NCBI GenBank assembly: GCA_910575585.1
Contig: CAJTGF010000015.1
Span: forward strand, 28,053-92,052
Source of the DNA: Clostridiaceae bacterium
GTDB lineage: Bacteria > Bacillota > Clostridia > Lachnospirales > Lachnospiraceae
Direction of reading: 5' to 3'
Length of the DNA stretch: 64,000 nucleotides
Every line of letters begins with the position of its first letter. The stretch's first letter is position 1. The translations under genes were made by a program, and so were the position numbers. The notes under the pieces are model-generated. The model had not been told where the DNA came from. It searched no databases and saw only the letters and a list, made by a program, of their open reading frames with translations. This document shows positions 33,922 through 42,927 of this stretch, in pieces.

Positions 33922-35154
33922 ATGGCTCTGAACTATAAGGAAGAGTTGGAAAAAGGTTATACCATGAGAACCGTCATGGAAGAGGCAGAGCGGTGTCTGC
34001 TGTGCCATGATGCGCCATGTTCTGCCGCCTGTCCCGCCGGCACGGATCCCGGCAGCTTTATCAGAAGCGTCAGATTCCGCAATTTTAAAGGAGCTGCGGA
34101 GACTGTCCGTGAGAATAACGCGCTGGGGTCTATCTGCGCCCGGGTATGTCCCACGGAAAAGTATTGCCAGATGGCATGCAGCAGGTGCGGGATTGACCGT
34201 CCCATTGACATCGGCGGCATCCAGCGGTTTGTTACGGATTTTGAGGAAGCGGCCGGAATGGATATTCTGAAAGCAGGAACTGCCAATGGCAGGAAGGTAG
34301 CGATCGTGGGAAGCGGTCCTTCCGCGATCCAGGCAGCTGCGACCTTATTGAGCCTGGGATACGCTGTGGATATTTATGAGAAACAGGAAAAGGCCGGAGG
34401 ATATCTTCGTTACGGGATTCCGGAGTACCGTCTGCCGGACAAGGTAGTGGATTGTGAGATCTCCCGAATTGAAAAGCTGGGAGCAAAATTCCATTGCGGT
34501 ATGACGGTGGGCAAGGATATCACAATGGACGCTCTGAAAAAGGAGTTTGACGCGGTATTGATCGCGGCCGGTTTCAGCGGCGCCAAGACTCTGCCCATGT
34601 TTGAAAATAACCCTTGCGTTGAAACTGCCGTCAGCTTCCTGGCAAGAGTCAAGGAGAACCAGGGTAATATTTCTGTGGAGAACAATGTGCTTGTGATCGG
34701 CGGCGGCGATGTGGCCATGGACGTGGCAACCACGCTGAAGTTTTTAGGCGTTGAGCATGTTACGGATGTGGTCTATGAAGAGTTTAAGGAGTTTCTGGCC
34801 TCCGATAAGGAACTGAAAGGGGCGCAGGCTTTGGGTGTTTCCATTATTGACGGATATGTTCCGGAAAAAGTGGATGGCAGTGAAGTGACGTTTTCCCATC
34901 GCCGGATTCCCGGGGAATTGAAGCTGAAGGCCGATAAGATCATCCTTGCTGTGGGACAGAAGGCGGAAACTGCCGAATTGGGGCTGGATGTGGTAAACAA
35001 TGAGGTGAATTTTGACGGGTATCAGACAACAGATCCTCAGGTATTTGTTACCGGAGATCTTGCGCGGGGCGATAAAACGGTTGTCTGGGCTGTCCGTAAG
35101 GGCAAAGAGGCCGCAGAGGCCATCCATCAGGTTATAGGAGGTGCAAAAGCATGA
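33922..35154 (+). CDS. preT: NAD-dependent dihydropyrimidine dehydrogenase subunit PreT
   Basis: The electron-input subunit of the bacterial dihydropyrimidine dehydrogenase that reduces uracil and thymine with NADH. It has 410 residues from ATG 33922 (AAGGAGG upstream). The N-terminal Fe-S domain has [19 protein letters not shown] and [19 protein letters not shown]. The FAD site is [21 protein letters not shown], the NAD-binding site is [17 protein letters not shown], and the C-terminal flavin segment is [11 protein letters not shown]. It resembles the glutamate synthase small chain, but pairing with preA fixes the call. Its stop overlaps the preA start (35151-35154), so the subunits are coupled. 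Confidence 0.92.
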   Translation: MALNYKEELEKGYTMRTVMEEAERCLLCHDAPCSAACPAGTDPGSFIRSVRFRNFKGAAETVRENNALGSICARVCPTEKYCQMACSRCGIDRPIDIGGIQRFVTDFEEAAGMDILKAGTANGRKVAIVGSGPSAIQAAATLLSLGYAVDIYEKQEKAGGYLRYGIPEYRLPDKVVDCEISRIEKLGAKFHCGMTVGKDITMDALKKEFDAVLIAAGFSGAKTLPMFENNPCVETAVSFLARVKENQGNISVENNVLVIGGGDVAMDVATTLKFLGVEHVTDVVYEEFKEFLASDKELKGAQALGVSIIDGYVPEKVDGSEVTFSHRRIPGELKLKADKIILAVGQKAETAELGLDVVNNEVNFDGYQTTDPQVFVTGDLARGDKTVVWAVRKGKEAAEAIHQVIGGAKA

Positions 35155-36398
35155 TTAAGAAAGACTTGTCTATCGATTTTCTTGGAGTCCATTTTGAAAA
35201 CCCGTTTTGTTTGTCATCTTCACCTGTGGGAAACTGCTATGATATGTGTAAAAAAGCATATGAAACCGGCTGGGGCGGCGTGGTGTTCAAGACCATAGGA
35301 CCGAAGCATTTTGTGATTGATGAGGTGTCTCCCCGTTTTGACAAGCTGGATAAAGAGGGGACTCCCTTTGTGGGCTTTAAAAACATGGAGCAGATCGCGG
35401 AACATTCCCTGGAGGAAAATCTGGCAGATCTGAAACGGCTGAAAGAGGAGTTTCCGGATAAAGTCCTTATCGCTTCTATTATGGGGACCAATGAGCAGGA
35501 CTGGGAGGAGCTTGCCAGGCTGGTGGACGAAGCCGGGGCTGATATGATCGAGATGAATCTGTCCTGTCCTCAGATGACTTCCCATGCCATGGGCTCTGAT
35601 GTGGGGGCCAATCCGGAGCTGTGCCGCAAGTACTGCGCTGCCGTAAAAAGAGGGTCTTCTCTTCCCATGATGGCTAAGATGACCCCCAACGTGACGGATA
35701 TGGTCCCGGTAGCTCTGGCCTCCTTAGAGGGCGGCGCAGACGGTATTGCCGCTATTAACACGGTGAAATCCATATGCAACATTGACCTGGATAAAAAGAT
35801 AGGTCTGCCCATCGTCAACGGAAAATCTTCTATTTCCGGTTATTCAGGAAAAGCGGTAAAGCCCATCGCTCTGCGTTTCCTTCAGCAGATGAGAACGGAT
35901 GAGAGACTGAAAGATCTGGCTATTTCCGGTATCGGCGGCATCGAGACATGGGAGGACGCGGCAGAGTTCATTCTTGTGGGCGCGTCTACGCTGCAGGTGA
36001 CCACATCCATTATGCAGTATGGCTACCGGATCGTTGAGGACATGAAAAACGGTCTGATGCACTATATGGAAGAACAGCATGTGGATCATCTGAAAGATCT
36101 GGTGGGACTGGCAAACCAGAATATTATACCTGCAGAGGAGCTTGACAGGGATTATAAAGTGTATCCTGAAATTGACGAAGAGAAATGCATCGGCTGCGGA
36201 CGCTGCTACATATCCTGCTATGACGGAGCCCATCAGGCCATTGAGTGGAATGAGGAAACCAGGAAAGTTTCCTGCAATAAGGAGAAATGCGTAGGCTGCC
36301 TTCTGTGCAGGCTGGTATGTCCCGTGGGAGCCATATCCAAGGGCGAGGTAGAGATGAAGCCCGGACGGAGCGGCAAACCGGAAGATAAAGTATTATGA
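35151..36398 (+). CDS. preA: NAD-dependent dihydropyrimidine dehydrogenase subunit PreA
   Basis: The catalytic subunit, 415 residues. The FMN-binding dihydroorotate-dehydrogenase-like barrel has [29 protein letters not shown] and [23 protein letters not shown]. Its active-site cysteine region is NLSCPQ. Two C-terminal 4Fe-4S clusters are carried by [11 protein letters not shown] and [12 protein letters not shown]. It converts uracil and thymine to dihydro forms, the first step of reductive pyrimidine breakdown. In gut bacteria PreTA also inactivates 5-fluorouracil, which is established knowledge for homologues and not tested here. A DUF1097 gene overlaps its stop codon. Confidence 0.94.
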   Translation: MIKKDLSIDFLGVHFENPFCLSSSPVGNCYDMCKKAYETGWGGVVFKTIGPKHFVIDEVSPRFDKLDKEGTPFVGFKNMEQIAEHSLEENLADLKRLKEEFPDKVLIASIMGTNEQDWEELARLVDEAGADMIEMNLSCPQMTSHAMGSDVGANPELCRKYCAAVKRGSSLPMMAKMTPNVTDMVPVALASLEGGADGIAAINTVKSICNIDLDKKIGLPIVNGKSSISGYSGKAVKPIALRFLQQMRTDERLKDLAISGIGGIETWEDAAEFILVGASTLQVTTSIMQYGYRIVEDMKNGLMHYMEEQHVDHLKDLVGLANQNIIPAEELDRDYKVYPEIDEEKCIGCGRCYISCYDGAHQAIEWNEETRKVSCNKEKCVGCLLCRLVCPVGAISKGEVEMKPGRSGKPEDKVL

Positions 36399-36871
36399 GA
36401 AATGCGCCGCTTTTTTCTTCCAGAGTTTGTCTGGGATTGGGTACGACCCTTTTGTGCGCGGTGTGGCAATGCGTCGCGGCGCCTGCCCTTGGCCTTATGG
36501 CCTGGGCGGGATTTGCCGGATGCACCTGCTATTTTGCCTGTCCGGATAAGGGGCTAAAGGGATTAAAGTCCTGTTTCCCCTGTGTTTTCAGCGGTGTTGC
36601 ATACGCTTATCTTTCCCTTTGGATCAGTGCCTTCGTGCCTGTTTCAGCCGTGAATGTCTGTGCTGCCCTTGTGATCACACATCTGATGTGCGTACAGAGC
36701 GCGATACCGGCGTTTTCCTATATTCCGGGAACGTTTTTCGGTTCTTTTTCCACATTTGCGGCAGGGGGAAGTATAAAGATTATTCCCTGCCTGGCGCTGG
36801 GGCTTCTTCTGGGGATTGGCTGTGACAAGTTAGGTCAGGTCCTTTTTAAGTATCTGGGAAAGGAAAAATAA
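36395..36871 (+). CDS. DUF1097 family membrane protein
   Basis: 158 residues with about five hydrophobic segments and several cysteines ([27 protein letters not shown]). It matches the DUF1097 family of small inner-membrane proteins of unknown function. It overlaps the preA stop by four bases (ATGA at 36395), so it belongs to the same transcript. A role in moving a pyrimidine, its reduced product or ammonium is a reasonable guess from context only. A terminator follows at once. Confidence 0.75.
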   Translation: MRNAPLFSSRVCLGLGTTLLCAVWQCVAAPALGLMAWAGFAGCTCYFACPDKGLKGLKSCFPCVFSGVAYAYLSLWISAFVPVSAVNVCAALVITHLMCVQSAIPAFSYIPGTFFGSFSTFAAGGSIKIIPCLALGLLLGIGCDKLGQVLFKYLGKEK

Positions 36872-36875
36872 AAGT

Positions 36876-36909
36876 ACGGGAGAATCTGTAGATTTTCCCG
36901 TCTTTTTTT
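36876..36909 (+). terminator. Terminator of the preTA operon
   Basis: ACGGGAGAATC (36876-36886) pairs with GATTTTCCCGT (36891-36901), one wobble, loop TGTA, followed by CTTTTTTT. Confidence 0.88.
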
Positions 36910-36968
36910 ATTATAATAAGGAAAGGGCGGATTTTATTGTCCCAAATTAAGGAAAAGGCGGAGCCAGT

Positions 36969-38357
36969 ATGTATCAGATCGATTTTCAAAAACCGGAGCA
37001 TGTATATTTTATCGGGATAGGAGGCATCAGCATGAGCGGCCTGGCGGAGATCCTCATGGAGGAGGGTTTCTTGGTGTCCGGTTCGGATTCGCATAGATCA
37101 GAGCTGACAGAGCATTTGAGGGAGAAGGGGGCCAGGGTGTTTTACGGGCAGCAGGCTTCCAATATTAAGGAGATAGAGCAGGAGATTGGCGCGGTTGTCT
37201 ACACGGCGGCGGTGCATGAAGATAATCCGGAGTTTCAGGCGGCTAAAGAGGCGGGGATCCCGATGTTAAGCCGGGCGCAGCTTTTGGGGCAGATGATGAA
37301 AAACTACAGGTACGCGGCGGGGATCGCGGGAACCCACGGAAAGACCACCACCACGTCCATGGCGGCGGAGATCCTTCTGGCTGCAGAGAAGGACCCTACC
37401 ATATCAGTGGGGGGGATCCTGCACTCCATCGGCGGCAATATCCGGGTAGGAGGCTCTGATATCTTTGTCACGGAGGCATGCGAGTACACGGACAGCTTTT
37501 TGTCGTTTTTTCCCAATATGGAGGTGATCCTGAATATTGAGGAGGACCATTTGGACTATTTTAAGGATATTGACCATATCCGCAGTTCCTTCCGCAAGTT
37601 TGCCAAGAAGCTGCCGCCCGATGGCGTGCTGGTGATCAACAGCGATATTGACAGGTATCGGGAGATCACGGACGGGCTGGCGTGCCGGGTGGTCACTGTG
37701 GGAAAGAGTCCGGACAGCGACTACAGCGCAGGGGACATTACGTACGATGCGTATGCCAGAGATACGTTTGACCTGCTCATCCATGGCCGGAAGGCGGAGA
37801 GCATTACTCTGGGCGTGCCGGGGGAGCATAATGTTTACAATGCCCTGGCGGCCATTGCCCTGTGCCGGGAGCTGGGAGTAAGTCTGGAACATATTAAGAA
37901 AGGGCTGGCCGGTTTCGGAGGGACGGATCGGAGATTTGAGAAAAAGGGAGAGATCTGCGGGATCACCATTATCGATGATTATGCCCACCATCCCAGGGAG
38001 ATCGAGGCTACGCTGGCTACGGCGAAAAATTATCCCCATAACAGACTGTGGTGTGTGTTCCAGCCTCACACCTATACCAGGACAAAAGCGTTTCTCGATG
38101 AGTTTGCCCGGAGCCTGGCAGCTGCGGATGAGGTGGTGCTGGCGGATATCTATCCCGCGAGGGAGACGGACGATCTGGGCATCAGCTCCGCGGATATCGC
38201 AGAGAAGATAGAGGCCATTGGGGGGAAGGTCCACTATTTTTCCACCTTTGATGAAATTGAAACATTTATTTTGGAACAATGTGTCAAGGGTGATCTGTTG
38301 ATAACTATGGGGGCCGGAGATATCGTAAAAGTGGGGGAAAACCTCCTTGGAAGGTAA
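36969..38357 (+). CDS. murC: UDP-N-acetylmuramate--L-alanine ligase
   Basis: Adds L-alanine to UDP-MurNAc, the first peptide step of peptidoglycan precursors. It has 462 residues. Markers are the N-terminal nucleotide fold YFIGIGGISMSGLAEIL, the ATP loop AGIAGTHGKTTTTSMAAEIL, the LNIEEDHLDYF metal-binding region and IDDYAHHPREIEATL before the C-terminal domain. AAGGCGGAGCC precedes the ATG. It is separated from murG and the other mur genes and stands next to the primosome genes, with a DnaA-box cluster directly after its stop codon. Confidence 0.97.
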   Translation: MYQIDFQKPEHVYFIGIGGISMSGLAEILMEEGFLVSGSDSHRSELTEHLREKGARVFYGQQASNIKEIEQEIGAVVYTAAVHEDNPEFQAAKEAGIPMLSRAQLLGQMMKNYRYAAGIAGTHGKTTTTSMAAEILLAAEKDPTISVGGILHSIGGNIRVGGSDIFVTEACEYTDSFLSFFPNMEVILNIEEDHLDYFKDIDHIRSSFRKFAKKLPPDGVLVINSDIDRYREITDGLACRVVTVGKSPDSDYSAGDITYDAYARDTFDLLIHGRKAESITLGVPGEHNVYNALAAIALCRELGVSLEHIKKGLAGFGGTDRRFEKKGEICGITIIDDYAHHPREIEATLATAKNYPHNRLWCVFQPHTYTRTKAFLDEFARSLAAADEVVLADIYPARETDDLGISSADIAEKIEAIGGKVHYFSTFDEIETFILEQCVKGDLLITMGAGDIVKVGENLLGR

Positions 38358-38358
38358 G

Positions 38359-38539
38359 TTATCCACATTATCCACAGAGTTTTCAACATTTTCCGTCGAA
38401 AACTACTGTGGATTTCTTAATTTACATAATAAGTCGTCAGCCAATTTTAAAATCCGTTGTTTACGGGAGTTTCGACAGTGTTCGACAGTGTTTTTTGATT
38501 TATGTTGACCTAATATGCACATTATCCACATTATCCACA
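38359..38539. promoter_or_regulatory. Cluster of four perfect DnaA boxes in two tandem pairs
   Basis: TTATCCACA occurs exactly at 38359-38367, 38368-38376, 38522-38530 and 38531-38539. A near match on the other strand lies at about 38547-38555 (GGTGGATAA). Between the pairs are a tandem 10-mer TTCGACAGTG (38471-38480 and 38481-38490) and an AT-rich stretch. A TTGACC box at 38505-38510 with CATTAT at 38529-38534 would place a -10 inside the second DnaA pair. A later extended -10, TGGTATGAT (38586-38594), is closer to the dnaD start. DnaA binding here should affect transcription of the primosome genes or titrate DnaA. Confidence 0.85.
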
Positions 38540-38629
38540 ATGGAATGGTGGATAAATTCCGGCTATTTTCTTTTTTTGTGACATATGGTATGATGGGGAA
38601 AGAGAAGAAAGACAGGGTGAATTGCGGAT

Positions 38630-39898
38630 ATGAAAAGTTGTTTGAAGCTGAATGGGACCATGGTGGCCAATGAGTTTATTGACAAGTATATGGCAGGGGC
38701 CAATGGGGAGTATGTGAAAGTATATCTGTATATCCTGCGGCATGAGGGACAGATTCGGGACATGGGGCAGATCGCCGATGATCTGAACCATACGGAGGCG
38801 GATGTGAAGAGAGCAGTGGGATATTGGGCGCGGCTGGGAGTGCTTGAGGAACAGGGAAGCGTTAACGGACAGGCAGAGATCAAATCCGGAACGTATCCGG
38901 GCGCGGAAGGGGCCGTTTCGGCATCCGGTTTTGGCGGGACCATGGAACAGGGACGGGAAAGCGGGGAGCCTGGAAGGGCGGAGGCGCTGGGGAATGCAGG
39001 AAGGTTTAACCCGGGCGTGCCGGGAGGCGCGGCAGGCGGTTTTAACAGACCGGAGGCGTCGGAAAGCTCCGGAGGCAATGCCCGCAATGGCTTTGAGAAA
39101 GCCGGCGGCAAAGGCGCAGGAGCCAAAAGCGGCGCTGCGGGCGGCAGCGATGTCCCTGTGCCGGAGCGGAGGGAAGCAGCGTTTCCAAAAGGGGGCGGTG
39201 AGCCGTCGTCTTCTCCCAGAAAGCTTTACACACCGGAGCAGGTGAGCCGTTTGGCGGACCAGGAGGATTTTACCCAGCTTTTGTATATATCCCAGAAGTA
39301 CATGGACAAGATATTTACCCCAAGGGAGTGCGAGGTGTTTGCCTACCTCTATGACGCGCTCCATATGTCTGTGGAGCTTTTGGAGTATCTGGTGGAGTAC
39401 TGTGTCCAAAACGGACATTCCAGCATCCGGTATCTGGAGTCGGTTGCCATTAACTGGCATGAGAAGGGATTTCGGACCGTGGAGGAGGCCAAAGGATATA
39501 CGTCCACATTTTCCAAGGAAGGATTTGCGGTGATGCGGGCGTTCGGTATCAGCGACCGGCGGCCCGGGGAGGCGGAGCAGGAGATGATCCGCAGGTGGTT
39601 TCGGGATTATGGGTTTACCAAGGATATTGTGCTGGAAGCCTGCAGCAGGACCTTGAAGGCCATCCACAAGCCCAGTTTTCCCTATGCGGACAAGATTCTT
39701 TCCGACTGGAAGAAGGGCGGTGTCCGGGTTTTGGCGGATGTTCAGAGGATGGATCGGCAGCGGGACGGTAAGCGGGGGGCCAAACCGGGAGATGTGGTAA
39801 AGCCTTCGAAAAATCAGTTTCACAATTTTGAGCAGCGCGATACGGATTATGATGCTATGGTGCTGGAGCGGCTGAAAGAGCGGCTGGGAGATTCTTAG
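38630..39898 (+). CDS. DnaD domain protein (primosome component)
   Basis: 422 residues from ATG 38630. The N-terminal winged helix (DDBH1-like) has VYLYILRHEGQIRDMGQIADDLNHTEADVKRAVGYW. About 130 residues of Gly/Ala/Arg/Glu-rich disordered linker follow. Two DnaD-type DDBH2 helical modules end the protein (EVFAYLYDALHMSVELLEYLVEYC to IRYLESVAINW, and MIRRWFRDYGFTKDIVLEACSRTL to YADKILSDW). These carry the YxxxIxxxW-like signatures seen in DnaB/DnaD of Firmicutes, which remodel DNA and help load the replicative helicase. The next gene is a DnaC/DnaI-like ATPase, so they probably work together. The DnaA boxes just upstream suggest replication-linked control. Confidence 0.9.
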   Translation: MKSCLKLNGTMVANEFIDKYMAGANGEYVKVYLYILRHEGQIRDMGQIADDLNHTEADVKRAVGYWARLGVLEEQGSVNGQAEIKSGTYPGAEGAVSASGFGGTMEQGRESGEPGRAEALGNAGRFNPGVPGGAAGGFNRPEASESSGGNARNGFEKAGGKGAGAKSGAAGGSDVPVPERREAAFPKGGGEPSSSPRKLYTPEQVSRLADQEDFTQLLYISQKYMDKIFTPRECEVFAYLYDALHMSVELLEYLVEYCVQNGHSSIRYLESVAINWHEKGFRTVEEAKGYTSTFSKEGFAVMRAFGISDRRPGEAEQEMIRRWFRDYGFTKDIVLEACSRTLKAIHKPSFPYADKILSDWKKGGVRVLADVQRMDRQRDGKRGAKPGDVVKPSKNQFHNFEQRDTDYDAMVLERLKERLGDS

Positions 39899-39948
39899 AG
39901 CGGCAGACAGGATAAGAACAGAGCCGGAATTTGTCCAAGGAGGGAGCT

Positions 39949-40929
39949 ATGTCACTGAGCAATTCCCAATATAATGCCATTATGCGGATTTATAACCAAA
40001 GGCAGTTTCAGAATAAGTATGAGCAGGACCAGCGGGTTAAAGAGGTCTACGGACGGATCCCCCAGATACGCCAGATCGAGGATGCCATGAGCACCCAGGC
40101 GGTGGCCTGCGCCAGAAAGCTTTTGGACGGGGACGAAAAAGCCAGGCAGAGGCTGAAAAACCAGCTGGAGGATTTAAGGGAGCAAAAGGCGGTGCTTCTT
40201 GAGGCATACGGCTATGACCCGGATTATATGGAGATGCGGTATCATTGTCCCCGGTGCCGGGACACCGGATATATGGAGGGGAAAAAGTGCCGTTGTTTTA
40301 AGAAGGAAGAGATCACGCTTTTATATTCCCAGTCCAATATCCAGGGGATACTGGTAAAAGAGAATTTTTCTACGTTTACGTTCCAATACTATGACAATAA
40401 AGAAGTGATCCCCCAGATCGGAATGACTGTGGCGGATTACATGAAGCAGGTCTATGGGTGGTGCAGGGAGTATGTGGAGGGATTTACGGCCAAGGGGGGG
40501 AATTTGATCTTCACAGGCAGCACTGGTGTGGGGAAGACGTTCCTGACCAACTGCATTGCCAAGGAGCTGATCGACAGGTATCAGTCGGTGATCTATCTGT
40601 CTTCCAATGATTTGTTTACTATTTTTTCCAAGAATAAGTTTCACCATGACACAGAAGAAGAGATGCAGGATATGTATCAGCATATCCTGGACTGCGACCT
40701 GCTGATCATCGATGATCTGGGGACGGAGATGAACAACAGTTTTGTGTCGTCCCAGCTGTTTTACTGTGTCAATGAGCGGCTGGTCCGCCGCAAGGGGACC
40801 ATTATTTCCACGAATCTGTCCATGGACATGCTGAGGGATACGTATTCGGACAGGATCTCTTCAAGGATCATCAGCCAGTATTCGATCATCCCGCTGTACG
40901 GAGGAGATATCAGAACAAAAAAACGATGA
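39949..40929 (+). CDS. DnaC/DnaI-like helicase loader ATPase
   Basis: 326 residues from ATG 39949 (CAAGGAGGGAGC upstream). A small zinc-binding motif CPRCRDTGYMEGKKCRCF lies near residues 95-112, as in Firmicutes DnaI-type loaders. The AAA+ domain has Walker A GSTGVGKTFL, Walker B LLIIDDLGTE and a sensor region IISTNLSMDML, and it ends with arginine-finger-like DRISSRI. It would load the replicative helicase at origins or stalled forks. It is 50 bases downstream of the DnaD-domain gene and probably in the same operon. Confidence 0.9.
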   Translation: MSLSNSQYNAIMRIYNQRQFQNKYEQDQRVKEVYGRIPQIRQIEDAMSTQAVACARKLLDGDEKARQRLKNQLEDLREQKAVLLEAYGYDPDYMEMRYHCPRCRDTGYMEGKKCRCFKKEEITLLYSQSNIQGILVKENFSTFTFQYYDNKEVIPQIGMTVADYMKQVYGWCREYVEGFTAKGGNLIFTGSTGVGKTFLTNCIAKELIDRYQSVIYLSSNDLFTIFSKNKFHHDTEEEMQDMYQHILDCDLLIIDDLGTEMNNSFVSSQLFYCVNERLVRRKGTIISTNLSMDMLRDTYSDRISSRIISQYSIIPLYGGDIRTKKR

Positions 40930-40934
40930 GTGTA

Positions 40935-40963
40935 TTGACTATTTCGACACATAATGATATAAA
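40935..40963 (+). promoter_or_regulatory. Promoter of prs
   Basis: TTGACT (40935-40940), 17-base spacer, TATAAA (40958-40963), 38 bases before the prs start. Confidence 0.6.
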
Positions 40964-41001
40964 AGACGTGTCAAATCAAACCACATAGATGGAGGAAAGC
41001 A

Positions 41002-42177
41002 ATGATATACGAAGAGAAGACCATTGAGACCATTCCGGTTGGCCCCCTTGGACTGGTCCCGCTGAAAAGCTGTACGGAGCTGGGGAGTAAAGTAAACGAT
41101 TATCTTGTGACCTGGAGAAGAGACAGAGAGAGCGAACACAAATCCACCATTGCGTTTGCAGGCTATCAGAGAGAGTCTTACATTATTGAAGCGAAGACCC
41201 CAAGATTCGGTTCCGGTGAAGCCAAGGGCGCTCTGGAGGAATCAGTCCGCGGCGACGACTTGTATATCATGGTTGATGTATGCAATTACAGTCTGACCTA
41301 TTCTCTGTGCGGCATGACCAACCATATGTCGCCGGATGATCATTTTCAGGATCTGAAGAGGATCATCGCGGCAGCGGCAGGCAAGGCCCGCAGGATCAAT
41401 GTGATCATGCCGTTTTTATATGAAGGAAGGCAGCACAAGCGTTCCAGCAGGGAATCTCTGGACTGTGCGCTGGCTTTACAGGAGCTGGCCAATATGGGTG
41501 TGGAGAATATCATTACTTTTGATGCCCACGATCCAAGGGTGCAGAACGCGATCCCCGGAAAAGGGTTTGAAACCGTTCAGCCGATCTACCAGTTTATCAA
41601 GCATCTTTTGAAGGTTGAGACGGATCTGCGGATTGACAGCGACCATATGATGGTCATCAGCCCGGATGAGGGCGGCATGGGCCGCGCTGTGTATTTTGCC
41701 AATGTGCTGGGACTGGATATGGGCATGTTCTATAAGCGCCGGGATTACACGAAGATCGTGGACGGCAGGAACCCGATCGTGGCCCATGAGTTTTTAGGCA
41801 GCAGCGTGGAAGGCAAGGATGTTATCATTGTGGACGATATGATCTCCTCCGGGGAGAGTATGCAGGACGTGGCTGCCGAGCTTAAGAGGAGAAAGGCAAG
41901 GAAGGTGTTTATCTTCTCCACCTTCGGGCTGTTCACCAATGGGCTTGAAGGATTTGACAAGTTCTATAAAGAGGGGCTGATCGACAGGATCTTGACCACC
42001 AATCTGGTGTACCAGAGTCCTGAACTTCTGTCCAGGGATTACTATACCAGCGTGGATATGAGCAAGTATATTGCGCTGATCATCGATAATTTGAACCATG
42101 ACGCGTCTTTGAGCGAGCTGTTGAACCCTACCGGAAGGATCAACCGGCTTTTAAAGAGGTATCGGGAAAACAGATAG
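41002..42177 (+). CDS. prs: Ribose-phosphate pyrophosphokinase (PRPP synthase)
   Basis: Makes PRPP from ribose-5-phosphate and ATP for nucleotide, His and Trp synthesis. It has 391 residues, longer than the usual 310-320; the extra length lies in the N-terminal part, as in several Clostridia. Markers are KRSSRESLDCALALQEL, ITFDAHDPRVQNAIPG, VISPDEGGMGRAVYFANVLG and the PRPP-binding DVIIVDDMISSGESMQDVA. GGAGGAAAGC lies before the ATG. It has its own promoter and a strong terminator, so it is a single-gene unit. Confidence 0.93.
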   Translation: MIYEEKTIETIPVGPLGLVPLKSCTELGSKVNDYLVTWRRDRESEHKSTIAFAGYQRESYIIEAKTPRFGSGEAKGALEESVRGDDLYIMVDVCNYSLTYSLCGMTNHMSPDDHFQDLKRIIAAAAGKARRINVIMPFLYEGRQHKRSSRESLDCALALQELANMGVENIITFDAHDPRVQNAIPGKGFETVQPIYQFIKHLLKVETDLRIDSDHMMVISPDEGGMGRAVYFANVLGLDMGMFYKRRDYTKIVDGRNPIVAHEFLGSSVEGKDVIIVDDMISSGESMQDVAAELKRRKARKVFIFSTFGLFTNGLEGFDKFYKEGLIDRILTTNLVYQSPELLSRDYYTSVDMSKYIALIIDNLNHDASLSELLNPTGRINRLLKRYRENR

Positions 42178-42196
42178 TGCTGCAGTATGTAAAAGC

Positions 42197-42223
42197 AAAA
42201 GCCGCCAGAGCCTGGCGGCTTTT
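42197..42223 (+). terminator. Terminator of prs
   Basis: AAAAGCCGCCAG (42197-42208) and CTGGCGGCTTTT (42212-42223) pair perfectly over 12 bases with a 3-base loop. The T-run is part of the right arm. Confidence 0.88.
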
Positions 42224-42261
42224 GTAAAATATCCAACATCTCTAAAAATTTTCTTAAAAGA

Positions 42262-42290
42262 TTGAATACTAACCTGGTTTATATTATGAT
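42262..42290 (+). promoter_or_regulatory. Promoter of the Uma2 gene
   Basis: TTGAAT (42262-42267), 17-base spacer, TATGAT (42285-42290), about 40 bases before the start codon. Confidence 0.55.
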
Positions 42291-42332
42291 AATAGTATCG
42301 AATAGAATAACCCCATCAGAAAGGAGAAGCCT

Positions 42333-42890
42333 ATGTCAGAAGCTTTAGCCCACGCAAACAGCTACACGGAAGAGGACTACTACAATCTGCCGGAGAACGT
42401 CAGAGCCGAATTGATAGACGGTCAAATCTATTACATGTCGGCTCCCAGCAGGATACACCAAGAAATATTATCTTACCTGCATTTAGAGATTGGAAATTAC
42501 CTTCGTTCCCAAAAAGGATCCTGCAAAGTCTATCCGGCTCCCTTTGCCGTCAAACTGTTTTCCGAAGATGACAGAAACGTGGTAGAACCAGACATCAGCG
42601 TGATCTGCGACCCCAACAAGCTGACTGATCGAGGCTGCACCGGGGCGCCGGACTGGATTGTGGAAATTGTCTCTCCCAGCAATTCCAGTCAGGACTATAT
42701 CCGGAAGTTAAACTTGTATGCGGATGCAGGGGTGAGGGAGTACTGGATTGTCAACCCCATAAATCAGTCTGTGTATGTCTATTTCCTGGAAAAGGATAAA
42801 TTCAGAACCATGGCTTACACCCTCCAGGACAAAATAAAGGTCAATATCTATGACGATCTATGGATTGACTTTACAGGACTGGTATTATAA
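42333..42890 (+). CDS. Uma2 family putative restriction-endonuclease-fold protein
   Basis: 185 residues from ATG 42333 (AAAGGAGAAGCC upstream). The sequence YYNLPENVRAELIDGQIYYMSAPSRIHQEI with later VVEPDISVIC and DWIVEIVSPSN is the PD-(D/E)xK-like core of the Uma2 (DUF820) family. Family members are often present in many copies in cyanobacteria and some Firmicutes and are thought to be nucleases linked to mobile elements, but their true role is unsettled. It stands alone with its own promoter between prs and a convergent two-component operon. A hairpin (42903-42927) separates the convergent genes. Confidence 0.85.
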   Translation: MSEALAHANSYTEEDYYNLPENVRAELIDGQIYYMSAPSRIHQEILSYLHLEIGNYLRSQKGSCKVYPAPFAVKLFSEDDRNVVEPDISVICDPNKLTDRGCTGAPDWIVEIVSPSNSSQDYIRKLNLYADAGVREYWIVNPINQSVYVYFLEKDKFRTMAYTLQDKIKVNIYDDLWIDFTGLVL

Positions 42891-42902
42891 TTTTTTCCCA
42901 CA

Positions 42903-42927
42903 AAGCGTAGCTCTTTAAGCTACGCTT
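42903..42927. terminator. Hairpin between convergent genes
   Basis: AAGCGTAGCT (42903-42912) and AGCTACGCTT (42918-42927) pair perfectly over 10 bases, loop CTTTA. It overlaps the last codons of the histidine kinase gene. A clear T-run is absent on both sides, so its efficiency is uncertain. Confidence 0.5.

Noticed and set aside
38359..38630. Main chromosomal replication origin
   Set aside because: Four DnaA boxes are present, but dnaA, dnaN and a clear unwinding element are absent. A regulatory or secondary site is more likely.
38531..39823. Minus-strand open frame of 430 codons
   Set aside because: It is the antisense of the DnaD-domain gene, which has a good start and family motifs.
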